A stretch of DNA of 64,000 bases, taken from positions 5,952,001 through 6,016,000 of the forward strand of contig LT549889.1 in NCBI GenBank assembly GCA_900078775.1, read 5' to 3'. The notes beneath the pieces were generated by a model. That model did no database searches. It had not been told where the DNA came from and saw only the letters and a list, made by a program, of their open reading frames with translations. A program made the translations under genes and the position numbers. Shown in pieces: positions 32,945 to 42,400 of the stretch. Within the stretch, counting starts at the first letter, position 1. Each line of letters starts with the position of its first letter. This stretch comes from Mycolicibacterium aurum. Lineage in GTDB: Bacteria > Actinomycetota > Actinomycetes > Mycobacteriales > Mycobacteriaceae.

Positions 32945-33847
32945 ATGGAACTGCGCCATCTGCGGTACTTCGCGGCGGTCGCCGAGACCTGCCATTTCGG
33001 CCAGGCCGCCGAGCAGTTGCACATCGCCCAGCCGGCGCTGTCGTATGCCATCCGTCAGCTCGAAGACGAAATCGGTGCCACGCTGTTCAATCGCACCACC
33101 CGCCAGGTGGCGCTCACCGCGGCCGGCGAGTTCCTGCGCGGCGAGGCGGCCCGCATCCTGGCCGGGGTCGACGACGCCGAACGCGGGGTGCGTCGGATCG
33201 CCGCCGGCCGGAGCGGGCTGCTGCGCATCGGGTTGACCGGTACCGCCGCCTTCTCCCATCTGCCGCGCATCGCCCGCATCCTGCGCCAGGAACTGCCGGC
33301 GGTGGCCATGGAGATCCACGCCGACATGCTGACACCGGATCAGTGCGACCGGCTGCGCTCGGGGCGCCTCGACGTCGGGGTGCTGCGTCCGCCGGCGGTC
33401 GGCGACGACATCGACGTCCGCACCATCGAGGCCGAACCCCTGGTGCTGGCGGTGGCGGCCGACCACCGGCTGGCCGGCGAACCGGTGGTGTCGCTGACCG
33501 ATCTGCGTAGCGAACCGTTCGTGTCCTACGCCAGCCGCGATTCCGCGGTCGACGACGCCGTGCTGCGCAGCTGCAAGCGGGCCGGCTTCGTCCCACACCG
33601 CGCCCACGGCGCGCCCGGGACCGCGGTGCTGCTCGCGCTCGTCGCCGCCGGCTTCGGCGTCGCCGTGGTGCCGGCATCCGTGCGGTCGCTGCCGTTGCCG
33701 GGCTTGGTCTTTCGGGAGCTCACCGACGCCGGCAGCATCGACCTGGCACTGGCCTGGCGGCGCAGCGCCGACAACCCGGTCGTCGAGGCGGTCGTCGAGG
33801 TCCTGTCGAACGCATTCATCCCCACGTCCACGGAGGCACCGCTGTGA
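32945..33847 (+). CDS. LysR-type regulator, CatR/BenM-like
   Basis: The 300-residue protein starts at ATG 32945 with MELRHLRYFAAVAETCHFGQ, the classic CatR/BenM/CatM N-terminus. The helix-turn-helix is AAEQLHIAQPALSYAIRQLE, followed by the type 2 periplasmic-binding-like effector domain. CatR/BenM homologues bind cis,cis-muconate, and BenM also benzoate. It is divergent from benA across a region with a perfect palindrome, and its stop overlaps the GTG of catB, so it is co-transcribed with catB-catA-catC. It probably activates both ben and cat operons in response to muconate. Confidence 0.88.
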   Translation: MELRHLRYFAAVAETCHFGQAAEQLHIAQPALSYAIRQLEDEIGATLFNRTTRQVALTAAGEFLRGEAARILAGVDDAERGVRRIAAGRSGLLRIGLTGTAAFSHLPRIARILRQELPAVAMEIHADMLTPDQCDRLRSGRLDVGVLRPPAVGDDIDVRTIEAEPLVLAVAADHRLAGEPVVSLTDLRSEPFVSYASRDSAVDDAVLRSCKRAGFVPHRAHGAPGTAVLLALVAAGFGVAVVPASVRSLPLPGLVFRELTDAGSIDLALAWRRSADNPVVEAVVEVLSNAFIPTSTEAPL

Positions 33848-34947
33848 AGATCACGGCCATCGAGGCGATCCCGTTCGCCATTCCCTATCTGAAGCCGCTG
33901 CGGTTCGCCTCCGGCGAGGTGCACACCGCCGAACACGTCCTGGTGCGCGTGCACACCGACGACGGCGTGATCGGTACCGCCGAGGCGGTGCCGCGGCCCT
34001 TCACCTACGGCGAGACGCAGACCGGCATCGTCGCGGTCATCGGGCAGTTGTTCGCGCCCGCCCTGACCGGCCTGACGCTGCTCGAACGCGAGGTCGCCGG
34101 CGCCCGGATGGGCCGCACCGTCGGCAATCCGTGCGCGAAAGCCGCTGTGGACATGGCGATCTGGGATGCGCTGGGCCGAACCCTGGAGCTACCCGTGACC
34201 GGCATGCTCGGCGGATACACCGACCGCATGCGCGTCAGCCACATGTTGGGTTTCGACGAACCCGCGGCGATGGTGGCCGAGGCCGAGAAGATGATGGACA
34301 CCCACGGCATCACCGTCTTCAAGGTGAAGGTCGGTCGGCGCCCGGTGACCCTGGACACCGCCGTCGTCCGCGCCCTGCGTGAACGGTTCGGCCACGGCAT
34401 CGAACTCTACGTCGACGGCAACCGGGGCTGGACCGCCGCCGAATCGCTACGCGCCATGCAGGAGATGGCCGACCTGGGGCTCACCTTCGCCGAGGAACTG
34501 TGCCCGGCCGACGACGTGCTGGGCCGGCGCTGGCTGGTGGAGCGCGTCGACGTCCCGTTCATCGCCGACGAATCCGTGCCCACCGCAGCCGATGTCACGC
34601 GTGAGGTGCTCAGTGGCGCCGCGACGGCGATCAGCATCAAGACCGCACGCACCGGCTTCACCGCCTCGCAGCGCGTGCACCACCTCGCCGAGGGGCTGGG
34701 CGTGGAGGTCGTGATGGGCAACCAGATCGACGGTCAGATCGGCAGCGCCTGCTCGGTGGCCTTCGGTGCCGCCTACGAACTGACCTCGCGGCGGGCCGGG
34801 GAGCTGTCGAACTTCCTGGACATGTCCGACGACCTGCTCACCGAGTCGCTGCAGGTGCGCGACGGCGTGCTGCGGGTGCCCCCGGGAGTCGGCCTCGGCG
34901 TCGACATCGACCCCGACAAACTCGCCCACTACCGCAGCGACCGCTGA
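33844..34947 (+). CDS. catB: muconate cycloisomerase
   Basis: The 367-residue enolase-superfamily enzyme has the catalytic Lys pair in VFKVKVGR, metal ligands in LYVDGNRGW (Asp), AEELCPADD (Glu) and IADESV (Asp), and the second Lys in ISIKTARTG. It converts cis,cis-muconate to (+)-muconolactone. The GTG start overlaps the lysR stop. Length is standard for CatB. Dipeptide epimerases and chloromuconate cycloisomerases share the fold, but catA and catC next to it fix the role. Confidence 0.93.
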   Translation: MKITAIEAIPFAIPYLKPLRFASGEVHTAEHVLVRVHTDDGVIGTAEAVPRPFTYGETQTGIVAVIGQLFAPALTGLTLLEREVAGARMGRTVGNPCAKAAVDMAIWDALGRTLELPVTGMLGGYTDRMRVSHMLGFDEPAAMVAEAEKMMDTHGITVFKVKVGRRPVTLDTAVVRALRERFGHGIELYVDGNRGWTAAESLRAMQEMADLGLTFAEELCPADDVLGRRWLVERVDVPFIADESVPTAADVTREVLSGAATAISIKTARTGFTASQRVHHLAEGLGVEVVMGNQIDGQIGSACSVAFGAAYELTSRRAGELSNFLDMSDDLLTESLQVRDGVLRVPPGVGLGVDIDPDKLAHYRSDR

Positions 34948-35009
34948 AACTTGCCCGCCGGCAGCCCCGGTGGGACAACCCGACAGATCACCGAGATAAG
35001 GAAAAAGAA

Positions 35010-35876
35010 ATGACCACCATGGAACACCCCATCGAAACCGCCAGCGCGGCCGCATCCGGAGCGTCGGCGACCGAGCGCTTCCACACCGACAAGTCGCCGT
35101 ACGCCGCGGTGGCGGGCACCCCGCCCGAGCGGGTGAACACGCTGGCCCGGGAAGTGCTCGACGCCGTCCACGACACCATCCGCCGGCACCGGGTCAGCTA
35201 CGACGAGTACAACGCGCTCAAGGCGTGGCTGATCGACGTCGGGCAGACCGGTGAATGGCCGCTGTTCCTCGACGTCTGGCTGGAACACGTGGTCGAGGAC
35301 GTCGCGACCGATCACCGCCAGGGCAACAAGGGCACCATCGAGGGCCCCTACTACGTGCCGAACTCGCCCGAGCACGGGCCACGCGGCACCATCGACATGC
35401 GTGCCGACGAGAGCGGGACCCCGCTGGTGTGGACGGGCCGGATCACCTCCACCGACGGCACCCCGCTGCAGGGCAAGGTCGAGCTGTGGCACGCCGACGC
35501 GGAGGGCTTCTACTCGCAGTTCGCGCCGGGCCTGCCCGAGTGGAACCTGCGCGGCAGCTTCACCACCGGCCCCGACGGCGTCTTCGAGATCACCACGATT
35601 CGCCCTGCGCCGTACCAGATCCCGACCGACGGAGCCTGCGGCAAGCTCATCGCGGCCGCCGGCTGGCATTCGTGGCGGCCGGCGCACCTGCACGTCAAGG
35701 TGTCCGCGCCGGGGCATGAACTGCTGACCGCGCAGCTGTACTTCCCGGGCGATGAGCACAACGACGACGACATCGCCGGTGCGGTCAAGCCCGAACTGAT
35801 CCTCGACCCGCAGGCCCGGCCCGACGGATCGCAGGCCGTCGACTATGGCTTCGTGCTGGACCCGGAGCGGCGCTGA
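35010..35876 (+). CDS. catA: catechol 1,2-dioxygenase
   Basis: The 288-residue intradiol dioxygenase has the N-terminal helical dimerisation/lipid-tunnel domain (residues 25-115) and a catalytic beta-sandwich. Fe(III) ligands are visible: Tyr in EGPYYVP, Tyr in APYQIPTDG, and two His in WRPAHLHVKV. It cleaves catechol to cis,cis-muconate with O2. It is preceded by AAGGAAAAAG and lies 62 bp after catB. The 30-residue Ala/Ser-rich N-terminus is poorly conserved. Confidence 0.95.
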   Translation: MTTMEHPIETASAAASGASATERFHTDKSPYAAVAGTPPERVNTLAREVLDAVHDTIRRHRVSYDEYNALKAWLIDVGQTGEWPLFLDVWLEHVVEDVATDHRQGNKGTIEGPYYVPNSPEHGPRGTIDMRADESGTPLVWTGRITSTDGTPLQGKVELWHADAEGFYSQFAPGLPEWNLRGSFTTGPDGVFEITTIRPAPYQIPTDGACGKLIAAAGWHSWRPAHLHVKVSAPGHELLTAQLYFPGDEHNDDDIAGAVKPELILDPQARPDGSQAVDYGFVLDPERR

Positions 35877-35877
35877 C

Positions 35878-36159
35878 ATGCGGTTCCACGTCCGGATGGA
35901 CGTTGGCATCCCGGGCGACCTCGATCCGCAGGTCCGCGACGAGCTGATCGCCCGGGAGAAGGCCTACTCCCAGGATCTGCAGCGCCACGGTAAGTGGCCG
36001 CACATCTGGCGCATCGTCGGCGAGTACGCGAATTACTCGATCTTCGATGTCGACTCCAATGATGAACTGCACCAGATACTTTCGGGGCTGCCGCTGTTCC
36101 CGTACATGAAGATCCAGGTGACCCCGCTGGCGGCGCACCCCTCGGACATCAACGCCTGA
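35878..36159 (+). CDS. catC: muconolactone isomerase
   Basis: The 93-residue protein matches the usual 92-96 residue CatC: MRFHVRMDVGIP, RHGKWPHIWRIVGEYANYSI, FDVDSNDELHQIL and LPLFPYMKIQVTPLAAHPS. It isomerises muconolactone to 3-oxoadipate enol-lactone as a homodecamer. The ATG lies one base after the catA stop. The HPSDINA tail is normal for the family. Confidence 0.95.
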   Translation: MRFHVRMDVGIPGDLDPQVRDELIAREKAYSQDLQRHGKWPHIWRIVGEYANYSIFDVDSNDELHQILSGLPLFPYMKIQVTPLAAHPSDINA

Positions 36160-36179
36160 GCTAACGAACAGGGCCCATT

Positions 36180-36191
36180 GATAGGGCTATC
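36180..36191. promoter_or_regulatory. small palindrome before second lysR gene
   Basis: GATAG-GG-CTATC lies 8 bp before the start codon, inside a longer ATTGA...TCAAT frame with T-N11-A character. It may be an autoregulatory LysR site. It is short and could be chance. Confidence 0.3.
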
Positions 36192-36199
36192 GTCTCAAT

Positions 36200-37093
36200 A
36201 TGGAGTTGCGCCATCTGCGGTACTTCCGGGCCGTCGCCGAGGAACTGCACTTCGGCCGGGCCGCGGAACGTCTGCACATCGCCCAGCCACCGCTGTCTCA
36301 GCAGATCCGGGCGCTGGAACGCGAACTCGGAGTGCAGCTGTTCGTACGCAGCACCCGCCGGGTGGAACTGACCGCCGCCGGGCGGGCGTATCTGCGGCGG
36401 GTGGTGGCGATCCTGGACGGGGTCGACGATGCCGGGCGCCAGGTCCGCCGCATCGAGGACGGTACCGAGGGGCAGTTGGCCATCGGCTGCGTCGGCTCGG
36501 CGACCTACTCGTTGTTGCCGCAGTTCGTCCGGGCCCTGCGTGCCGAACTTCCCCTCGTCGACGTCAGCGTCCGCGGCGAGATGCTGGCCCCCGCCCAGCT
36601 GACCGCACTGGAGGCCGGGGAGATCGACATCGCGCTGCTGCGCCCGCCGGTGGAGGTACCCGGGGTGCGGGCCGAACTGCTGCGCCGCGACGGGCTGCTG
36701 GTCGCGCTGCCCGCCGGCCACGAACTCGCCTCCCGCGACCGGCTGAGCATCGGCGACCTACGCGACGTCGACTTCATCGTCCATGCGGGGCAAGGCCGTT
36801 CGGCGATGGGAGACCTGGTCACGACGCTGTCGGCGGCGGCCGGTTTTCGGCCCCGGATCCGCCAGGAAGTGGAGGAGACCTCGACGTTGGTGACGCTGGT
36901 GGCCGCCGGGCTCGGGGTGGCGATCGTGCCCGCGCCGACCCGTGCGCTGGACCTCGGCGGCATCGCCTACCGGCCGTTGGAGCCGGACGATCTGGGCGTC
37001 GACCTGTGGGTGGCCTACCGTGAGGTGGCCTCGCCAGTGGTGGGCCGGGCCGTGGAAATCCTGCATCGGCTCGGCCTCGGCGAAGTCCGGTGA
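36200..37093 (+). CDS. second LysR-type regulator
   Basis: The 297-residue LysR protein has an N-terminal helix-turn-helix (MELRHLRYFRAVAEELHFGR, AAERLHIAQPPLSQQIRALE) very close to that of 32945-33847, and an effector-binding domain with VTLVAAGLGVAIVPAPTR typical of the CatR/BenM subgroup. The central effector segment differs, so it probably senses another molecule. It lies 40 bp after catC on the same strand but has its own possible operator. It may tune the cat genes or control genes elsewhere. Paralogy to the first LysR suggests local duplication. Confidence 0.85.
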   Translation: MELRHLRYFRAVAEELHFGRAAERLHIAQPPLSQQIRALERELGVQLFVRSTRRVELTAAGRAYLRRVVAILDGVDDAGRQVRRIEDGTEGQLAIGCVGSATYSLLPQFVRALRAELPLVDVSVRGEMLAPAQLTALEAGEIDIALLRPPVEVPGVRAELLRRDGLLVALPAGHELASRDRLSIGDLRDVDFIVHAGQGRSAMGDLVTTLSAAAGFRPRIRQEVEETSTLVTLVAAGLGVAIVPAPTRALDLGGIAYRPLEPDDLGVDLWVAYREVASPVVGRAVEILHRLGLGEVR

Positions 37094-37106
37094 TACCCCG
37101 CCCAGA

Positions 37107-37263
37107 CCCCTAGGACGAGATCGATCCCAGGGTCGCGGGTTTCCGTCCGCCGGCCGACATCGACGACCCTCAGATCGAACTCGGCCCGAGTTCGATCTGA
37201 GGGTTGCTCCGCCAGCCCACCACGCGAAAATCAGCAGCCCTCGCCTCGATCTCGCCCTAGGGG
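37107..37263. repeat. 157-bp nested inverted-repeat element
   Basis: Outer arms: 37107-37124 (starts CCCCTAGG) pairs with 37246-37263 (ends CCTAGGGG) at 17 of 18 positions. Inner hairpin: 37166-37183 pairs perfectly over 18 bp with 37187-37204 around a GCC loop. An AGGGTCG at 37129-37135 can alternatively pair with CGACCCT at 37164-37170. It sits between the convergent second lysR gene and the DUF664 gene. The inner hairpin could be a bidirectional terminator; the whole resembles a small palindromic extragenic or MITE-like element. Confidence 0.7.
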
Positions 37264-37295
37264 TTTCAGAGGGAACCTCCGAGGAGCTCGCCGCC

Positions 37296-37898
37296 CTACG
37301 CCACCGGCTGTTTACCCCACGGTGTCAGCCACGGCGTCGGCTCCCAGTCCTCCAGCCCGGCCAGCAGCTCGTAGAGCGTGGCGCCGTCGATGCTCTCCCG
37401 GATGATGTCGCCCTGCCCGGCGTGGCGCGCGAGCTCCTCGATGAGGTGGAAGATCACCCAGCGCACCGACCACGCCGGGATGTCCTTCGGGAACCACGGC
37501 ACGCCCGGCGGAATCGGCACGGCCGCACCGAGATCCGAGGTCTCGATCAGCCGGATCGTCTCGGCGTTCTGCTCGTCGAAGGCGGCCAGGATGTCGGCGA
37601 GCGTCTCGTCCGCGCGCATCACGAACTCGTCGCCGTAGTCGGCGGCCTGCTCGTCCATCGGCCGCGTATCGCTCGCGGTCAGCTCCGGGGCCGCGGCCAC
37701 CCGCTCCATCCAGCCGCGCTGGCAAGACGTGACGTGCTTGATCAGCCCGCCGATGGACAGCGAGCTCACCGAGGGCGCCGACCGGGCCTGCTCGTCGGTG
37801 AGACCGTACGCGATCGCCTTGAACGCGTACTGCTGGGCGGCGACGTACTCCTTGAGGCCGGTGCGCTCATCGGCGATCGGCGGGGGCAAGGCGGGCAT
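37296..37898 (-). CDS. DinB/DUF664 family protein (mycothiol-dependent transferase-like)
   Basis: The 200-residue four-helix-bundle protein has the DUF664/DinB metal-site pattern: His in LIKHVTSCQRGW (about residue 58) and the two-His motif HLIEELARHAGQGDIIRE near the C-terminus. In actinobacteria this subgroup includes mycothiol S-transferases and maleylpyruvate-isomerase-like enzymes. It lies 3 bp after the second DinB gene on the same strand, so they are co-transcribed. Substrate unknown; thiol conjugation of an electrophile is a reasonable guess. Confidence 0.75.
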   Translation of the reverse strand: MPALPPPIADERTGLKEYVAAQQYAFKAIAYGLTDEQARSAPSVSSLSIGGLIKHVTSCQRGWMERVAAAPELTASDTRPMDEQAADYGDEFVMRADETLADILAAFDEQNAETIRLIETSDLGAAVPIPPGVPWFPKDIPAWSVRWVIFHLIEELARHAGQGDIIRESIDGATLYELLAGLEDWEPTPWLTPWGKQPVA

Positions 37899-37901
37899 GA
37901 G

Positions 37902-38432
37902 TCATTTCTCCTGGTCGTTGTCGATGTGGTTGTGGAGGTACAGGTCTCGCAACAAAGAGATCTCGGCGCCATGGTGGATGACCTCGCGGTTGATGTGCAG
38001 CACCAGCGCGGACATCGGATAGTCGGCATACGGTCCCTCGGCCGGCCCGCACGGCTCGGCCAGGGCCTCGTCGGACAGCCCGCGCACCCCGGTGATCCAC
38101 CGCTGGTACTCGGTGTCGAGCTGGCGCAGGGCGGTCCCGGCGTCGGTGGCGTACGGCCAGCTCTGGTAGTCGGCGGGCGGGCCGCCGAAGTGCGAATGGC
38201 TGCGCATCGCGAGGACGCCGATGATCACGTGCGCCAGCCGCCAGGCGATGGTGGTGAACGGCGCCGGCTCGGGCGGGGGATAGGTGAAGTCCACGCCCCC
38301 GTCGGGGTGCACGGTCCAGCAGCCGTCGACCGGCTCCCAGAAGTACTCGTCATCGGTGAGGCCATCGAGGCGAGGTCGCAGCTGGTGTTCCCAGTGGAAA
38401 CTCAACTGGTCGGCGAGCAGTTCGCTGTTCAT
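37902..38432 (-). CDS. DinB-fold protein
   Basis: The 176-residue protein starts at ATG 38432 (MNSELLADQLSFHWEHQLRP); the longer frame upstream covers the operator. Conserved features are FHWEHQLRPRLDGL, a W-rich stretch YFWEPVDGCWTVHPDG, WRLAHVIIGVLAMR and LVLHINREVIHHGAEISLLR, giving the three-His DinB metal site. It is the first gene of a two-gene operon, divergent from the WYL regulator. Likely a thiol-dependent transferase or DNA-damage-inducible protein; the exact reaction is not inferable. Confidence 0.75.
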   Translation of the reverse strand: MNSELLADQLSFHWEHQLRPRLDGLTDDEYFWEPVDGCWTVHPDGGVDFTYPPPEPAPFTTIAWRLAHVIIGVLAMRSHSHFGGPPADYQSWPYATDAGTALRQLDTEYQRWITGVRGLSDEALAEPCGPAEGPYADYPMSALVLHINREVIHHGAEISLLRDLYLHNHIDNDQEK

Positions 38433-38453
38433 GACTCCAAGACTGACACCTAT

Positions 38454-38474
38454 ATAGGACAGATTCGGTCCTAT
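38454..38474. promoter_or_regulatory. operator between dinB-like and WYL regulator genes
   Basis: Perfect 7-bp arms ATAGGAC and GTCCTAT with spacer AGATTCG (21 bp) lie in the 62-bp divergent intergenic region. The position suits autoregulation by the WYL/HTH_11 protein and simultaneous control of the DinB operon. Confidence 0.55.
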
Positions 38475-38494
38475 GAATGCGGCAGGATGTGAAC

Positions 38495-39448
38495 ATGAGT
38501 ACGGCAAGGGTGTTGCAGCTGCTCGGCCTGCTGCAGTCACGCCGGGTGTGGACCTCCGAGGAGCTCGCCGAACGCCTCGAGGTCACCACCCGCAGCGTGC
38601 GCCGCGACGTGGACCGGCTCCGCGAACTCGGCTACCCGGTACACGCCAGCAAGGGCCACGGCGGCGGCTATCAGCTCGGCGCCGGCGCGGCCCTACCGCC
38701 GCTGCTGCTGGATCCCGACGAGGCGGTGGCCATGGCGGTCTGCCTGCGGCTGGCCGCCGGCGGCAGCGTGGCCGGGGTGGGGGAGTCCGCGCTGCGGGCG
38801 CTGTCCAAGCTGGACCAGGTGATGCCCGCGCGGCTGCGCTCCCAGGTCGCCGCCGTGCACGACAGCACCGTCACGCTGGCCCCCACCAGCCGCGATGTGC
38901 CCGTCGACCCCGAGGTGCTGATGAGGCTGGCGCGGGCCTGCCGCGACCACGAGCACGTCAACCTCACCTACACCGACATCCGGGCCAACGAGACGCAGCG
39001 CCGGCTGGAGCCCTATCAACTGGTCACCACCGGGCGGCGCTGGTACCTGCTGGCCTACGACCGGGACAAGCAGGACTGGCGCAGCCTGCGGCTGGACCGG
39101 ATGGCCGAGGTCCGCGCGCTGGGCAGCACCTTCATCCCCCGCCGGGCGCCGGACGCGGCCCGGTATGTGCAGCGCGCCATCACCAGCTCGCCGTACCGGT
39201 ACATCGCCCGGGTGCGCTACCAGGCGCCGCCCGATGTTGTGGCGCAGACCTTCTCGTCGGCGTCGGTGCAGATCGAACCCGACGGCCCGGACGCCTGCAT
39301 CATGACCACCGGCGCCGACGATCCCGACGTGATGGCGCTCTACCTGGCCATGCCGGGCTGCGAATTCCAGGTGCTCGAACCCCCCGAGGTCGCCGATGCG
39401 GTGCGAACCGCCGCCGAACGGCTCCGCAGGGCGGGGGCCCGAACGTAG
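38495..39448 (+). CDS. WYL-domain transcriptional regulator
   Basis: The 317-residue protein has an N-terminal HTH_11 winged helix (RVLQLLGLLQSRRVWTSEEL with TTRSVRRDVDRLRELGYPV), then a WYL domain with GRRWYLLAYDRDKQDWRSLR, where the WYL signature is intact, and a C-terminal WCX extension. WYL proteins sense nucleic acid or small ligands and often answer DNA damage. It is divergent from the dinB-like pair across a perfect inverted repeat, so it is probably their regulator. ATG 38495 gives the standard family N-terminus. The mannosidase gene starts 10 bp downstream. Confidence 0.87.
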   Translation: MSTARVLQLLGLLQSRRVWTSEELAERLEVTTRSVRRDVDRLRELGYPVHASKGHGGGYQLGAGAALPPLLLDPDEAVAMAVCLRLAAGGSVAGVGESALRALSKLDQVMPARLRSQVAAVHDSTVTLAPTSRDVPVDPEVLMRLARACRDHEHVNLTYTDIRANETQRRLEPYQLVTTGRRWYLLAYDRDKQDWRSLRLDRMAEVRALGSTFIPRRAPDAARYVQRAITSSPYRYIARVRYQAPPDVVAQTFSSASVQIEPDGPDACIMTTGADDPDVMALYLAMPGCEFQVLEPPEVADAVRTAAERLRRAGART

Positions 39449-39458
39449 GGTGCTCAGA

Positions 39459-42400
39459 ATGCGCGTCACCGCTGCGGAGTCGACGGATCTGTTCGTCGGG
39501 CCCTCGGACGCACCGGTGCAGCTGGTCCGCATCAGCTACACCGGCTGCACCGCACCGACACCCGTGCGGGTGACCGGGACCGGCCTGCTCGGTGAGGCCG
39601 TCGCGCACCCGGGCGCCGACGTCGTCGAGGTGCCGATGCAGGTCGAGGACCCGCACCCCGGCCGCCGGCGCGCGGCCGCCATCGGGGACACCGGGTTCAC
39701 CTTCGTCGATGCCGAACCCGGCTGGACCATGCACATGATCAGCCACTTCCACTACGACCCGGTCTGGTGGAACACCCAGGCGGCCTACACCAGCGTCTGG
39801 ACCGAGGAGCCGCAAGGCGCCTGCCGGCAGACCAACGGCTTCGATCTGGTGACCGCGCATCTGGAGATGGCGCGCCGCGACCCCGACTACAAATTCGTGC
39901 TCGCCGAGGTCGACTACCTCAAACCATTCTGGGACACCCACCCCGAGGAACGCGCCGACCTGCGCCGGCTGATCGGCGAGGGCCGCATCGAGATCATGGG
40001 CGGCACCTACAACGAGCCCAACACCAACCTCACCAGCCCGGAGACCGCGATCCGGAACTTCGTGGCCGGCATCGGTTTTCAGCGCGACGTGCTCGGCGGC
40101 GACCCGGCCACCGCCTGGCAGCTCGACGTGTTCGGGCACGACCCGCAGTTCCCGGGGATGGCCGCCGACGCCGGGCTGACCTCCAGTTCCTGGGCGCGCG
40201 GCCCACACCATCAATGGGGCCCGATGGCGGGCGACGGCGACCCCGAACGCATGCAGTTCGCCAGTGAATTCGAGTGGACCGCCCCATCCGGGCGGGGCCT
40301 GCTCACCCACTACATGCCCGCGCACTACGCGGGCGGCTGGTGGATGGATTCCGCGGCCACGCTGGCCGACGCGGAGGCCGAGACCCACAAGCTGTTCACC
40401 GACCTGAAGAAGGTGGCGCTGACCCGCAACGTGCTGCTGCCGGTCGGCACCGACTACACCCCGCCGAACAAGTGGGTCACCGAGATTCACCGGGACTGGA
40501 ACGCCCGCTACACCTGGCCGCGGTTCGTCTGCGCGCTGCCGCGCGAGTTCTTCGCCGCCGTACGCGCCGACCTGCAGCGCCGCGGCGCCCGGCCGTCCAC
40601 CCAGACCCGCGACATGAACCCGATCTACACCGGCAAGGACGTCTCCTACATCGACACCAAACAGGCCAACCGGGCCGCCGAGAACGCGGTGCTGGAGGCC
40701 GAACGGTTCGCGGTGTTCGCCGGGGTGCTGGGCGGGGCCCCCTACCCGCAGGCGGCGTTGGCCAAGGCCTGGGTGCAACTGGCCTACGGCGCACACCACG
40801 ACGCGATCACCGGATCGGAATCCGATCAGGTGTACCTCGACCTGCTGACCGGGTGGCGCGACGCCTGGGAGATCGGCCGCGGTGCCCGCGACAATGCACT
40901 GCGGCTGCTGTCCGGAGCCGTCGACGCCCCGGTGGTGGTGTGGAATCCGTTGGCACACAGCCGCAGCGACATGGTCACCGCGCATGTCGACGAACCGTTC
41001 ACCGGGGCGGTCTGCGATATGAGCGGCCGGGCCCTGCCCACCCTGGTCGACGGCCACACCGTCACCTGGCGCGTCGACGGCATCGGCTCGCTGGGCTGGC
41101 AGGGCTACCGGCTGCGCGCCGACGCCGAGGCCTCGCACTGGCGGGCCATCGACGGCACCACGATCACCAACCAGACCCACACGCTGACCGTGGACCCGGC
41201 CCGTGGCGGCGGTGTCCGCTCGCTGACCGTCGACGGGCGCGAACTCATCGCCGACGGGCGGATCGGCAACGAACTGGCCGTCTACGACGAGTATCCGGCG
41301 CACCCGCAGTCCGGGGAGGGACCGTGGCACCTGCTGCCCAGCGGGCCGGTGACCGGTTCGGCGCAGTTCCCCGCGACGGTGCAGGGCCGGCGCTGCGCGC
41401 TGGGTGAGCGCCTGGTGATCACCGGTGCGATCCCCGGCGTGCTGCGCTACACCCAGACCCTGACCCTGTGGGACGGCATCGACCGCGTCGAATGCCGCAC
41501 CGAGATCGACGAATTCACCGGCGCGGACAAACTGCTCCGGCTGCGGTGGCCGTGCTCGGTGCCCGGGGCGATGCCCGTCAGCGAGGTCGGTGACGCGGTG
41601 ATCGGCCGCGGCTTCGGCCTGCTCCACGACGGCGCCGCCGCGGTCGACTCCGCCCGGCACCCGTGGACCCTGGACAACCCGGCCTACGGCTGGTTCGGGC
41701 TGTCCGCCACCCTGCGGGTGCGCATCGGCGCCGGCGCAAGGGCGGTCTCGGTGGCCGAAGTCGTCACCCCCGACCCGGATTTCGACGAACGTGCCCTGAT
41801 GGTCGCGCTGGTGCGGGCCGGGGTCACCGCCACCTGCAGTACCGCCGGGCGGCCCCGCTACGGCGACCTGGCGGTGGACTCCAACCTGCCCGACGCCCGC
41901 ATCGCGCTCGGGCACCCCGACGAGAATGCCTTCACCGCAGCGGTATTGACGACCTCACCCGAGCACCGGGCCGAACTGGACCGCCAGATCGGGGTCACCG
42001 GGGCGGCCCGGGTCTGGGTGCCGGCCGCCGAACCGCTGGCCGCCGAATGGGTGCCCGGCGCGGACCTCAGGGGCATCCGGGCACTGCCGGTGCTGATCGT
42101 CGTCGGCGGGATCGACGCCCTGGTCGACGACATCGCCGACGCCGAGATCACCGTCGCGCAGAACGCCCCGGCCGGCCTGGAACCCTTCGAGTCGGCGACG
42201 GTGGCCGTCCTCAACCGCGGGGTGCCCGGCTTCGCCGTCGAACCCGACGGCACCCTGCACACCTCGCTGATGCGGTCCTGCACGGGCTGGCCGTCGGGCA
42301 CCTGGATCGACCCGCCCCGGCGCACCGCACCCGACGGGTCCAGCTTCGGGCTGCAGCACTGGACACACACCTTCGACTACGCGCTGGCCGCCGGTGCAGG

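Noticed and set aside
39300..41915. 871-codon frame antisense to the alpha-mannosidase
   Set aside because: Mirror frame of a gene with clear GH38 catalytic motifs; composition is repetitive Gly/Val/His/Pro/Arg.
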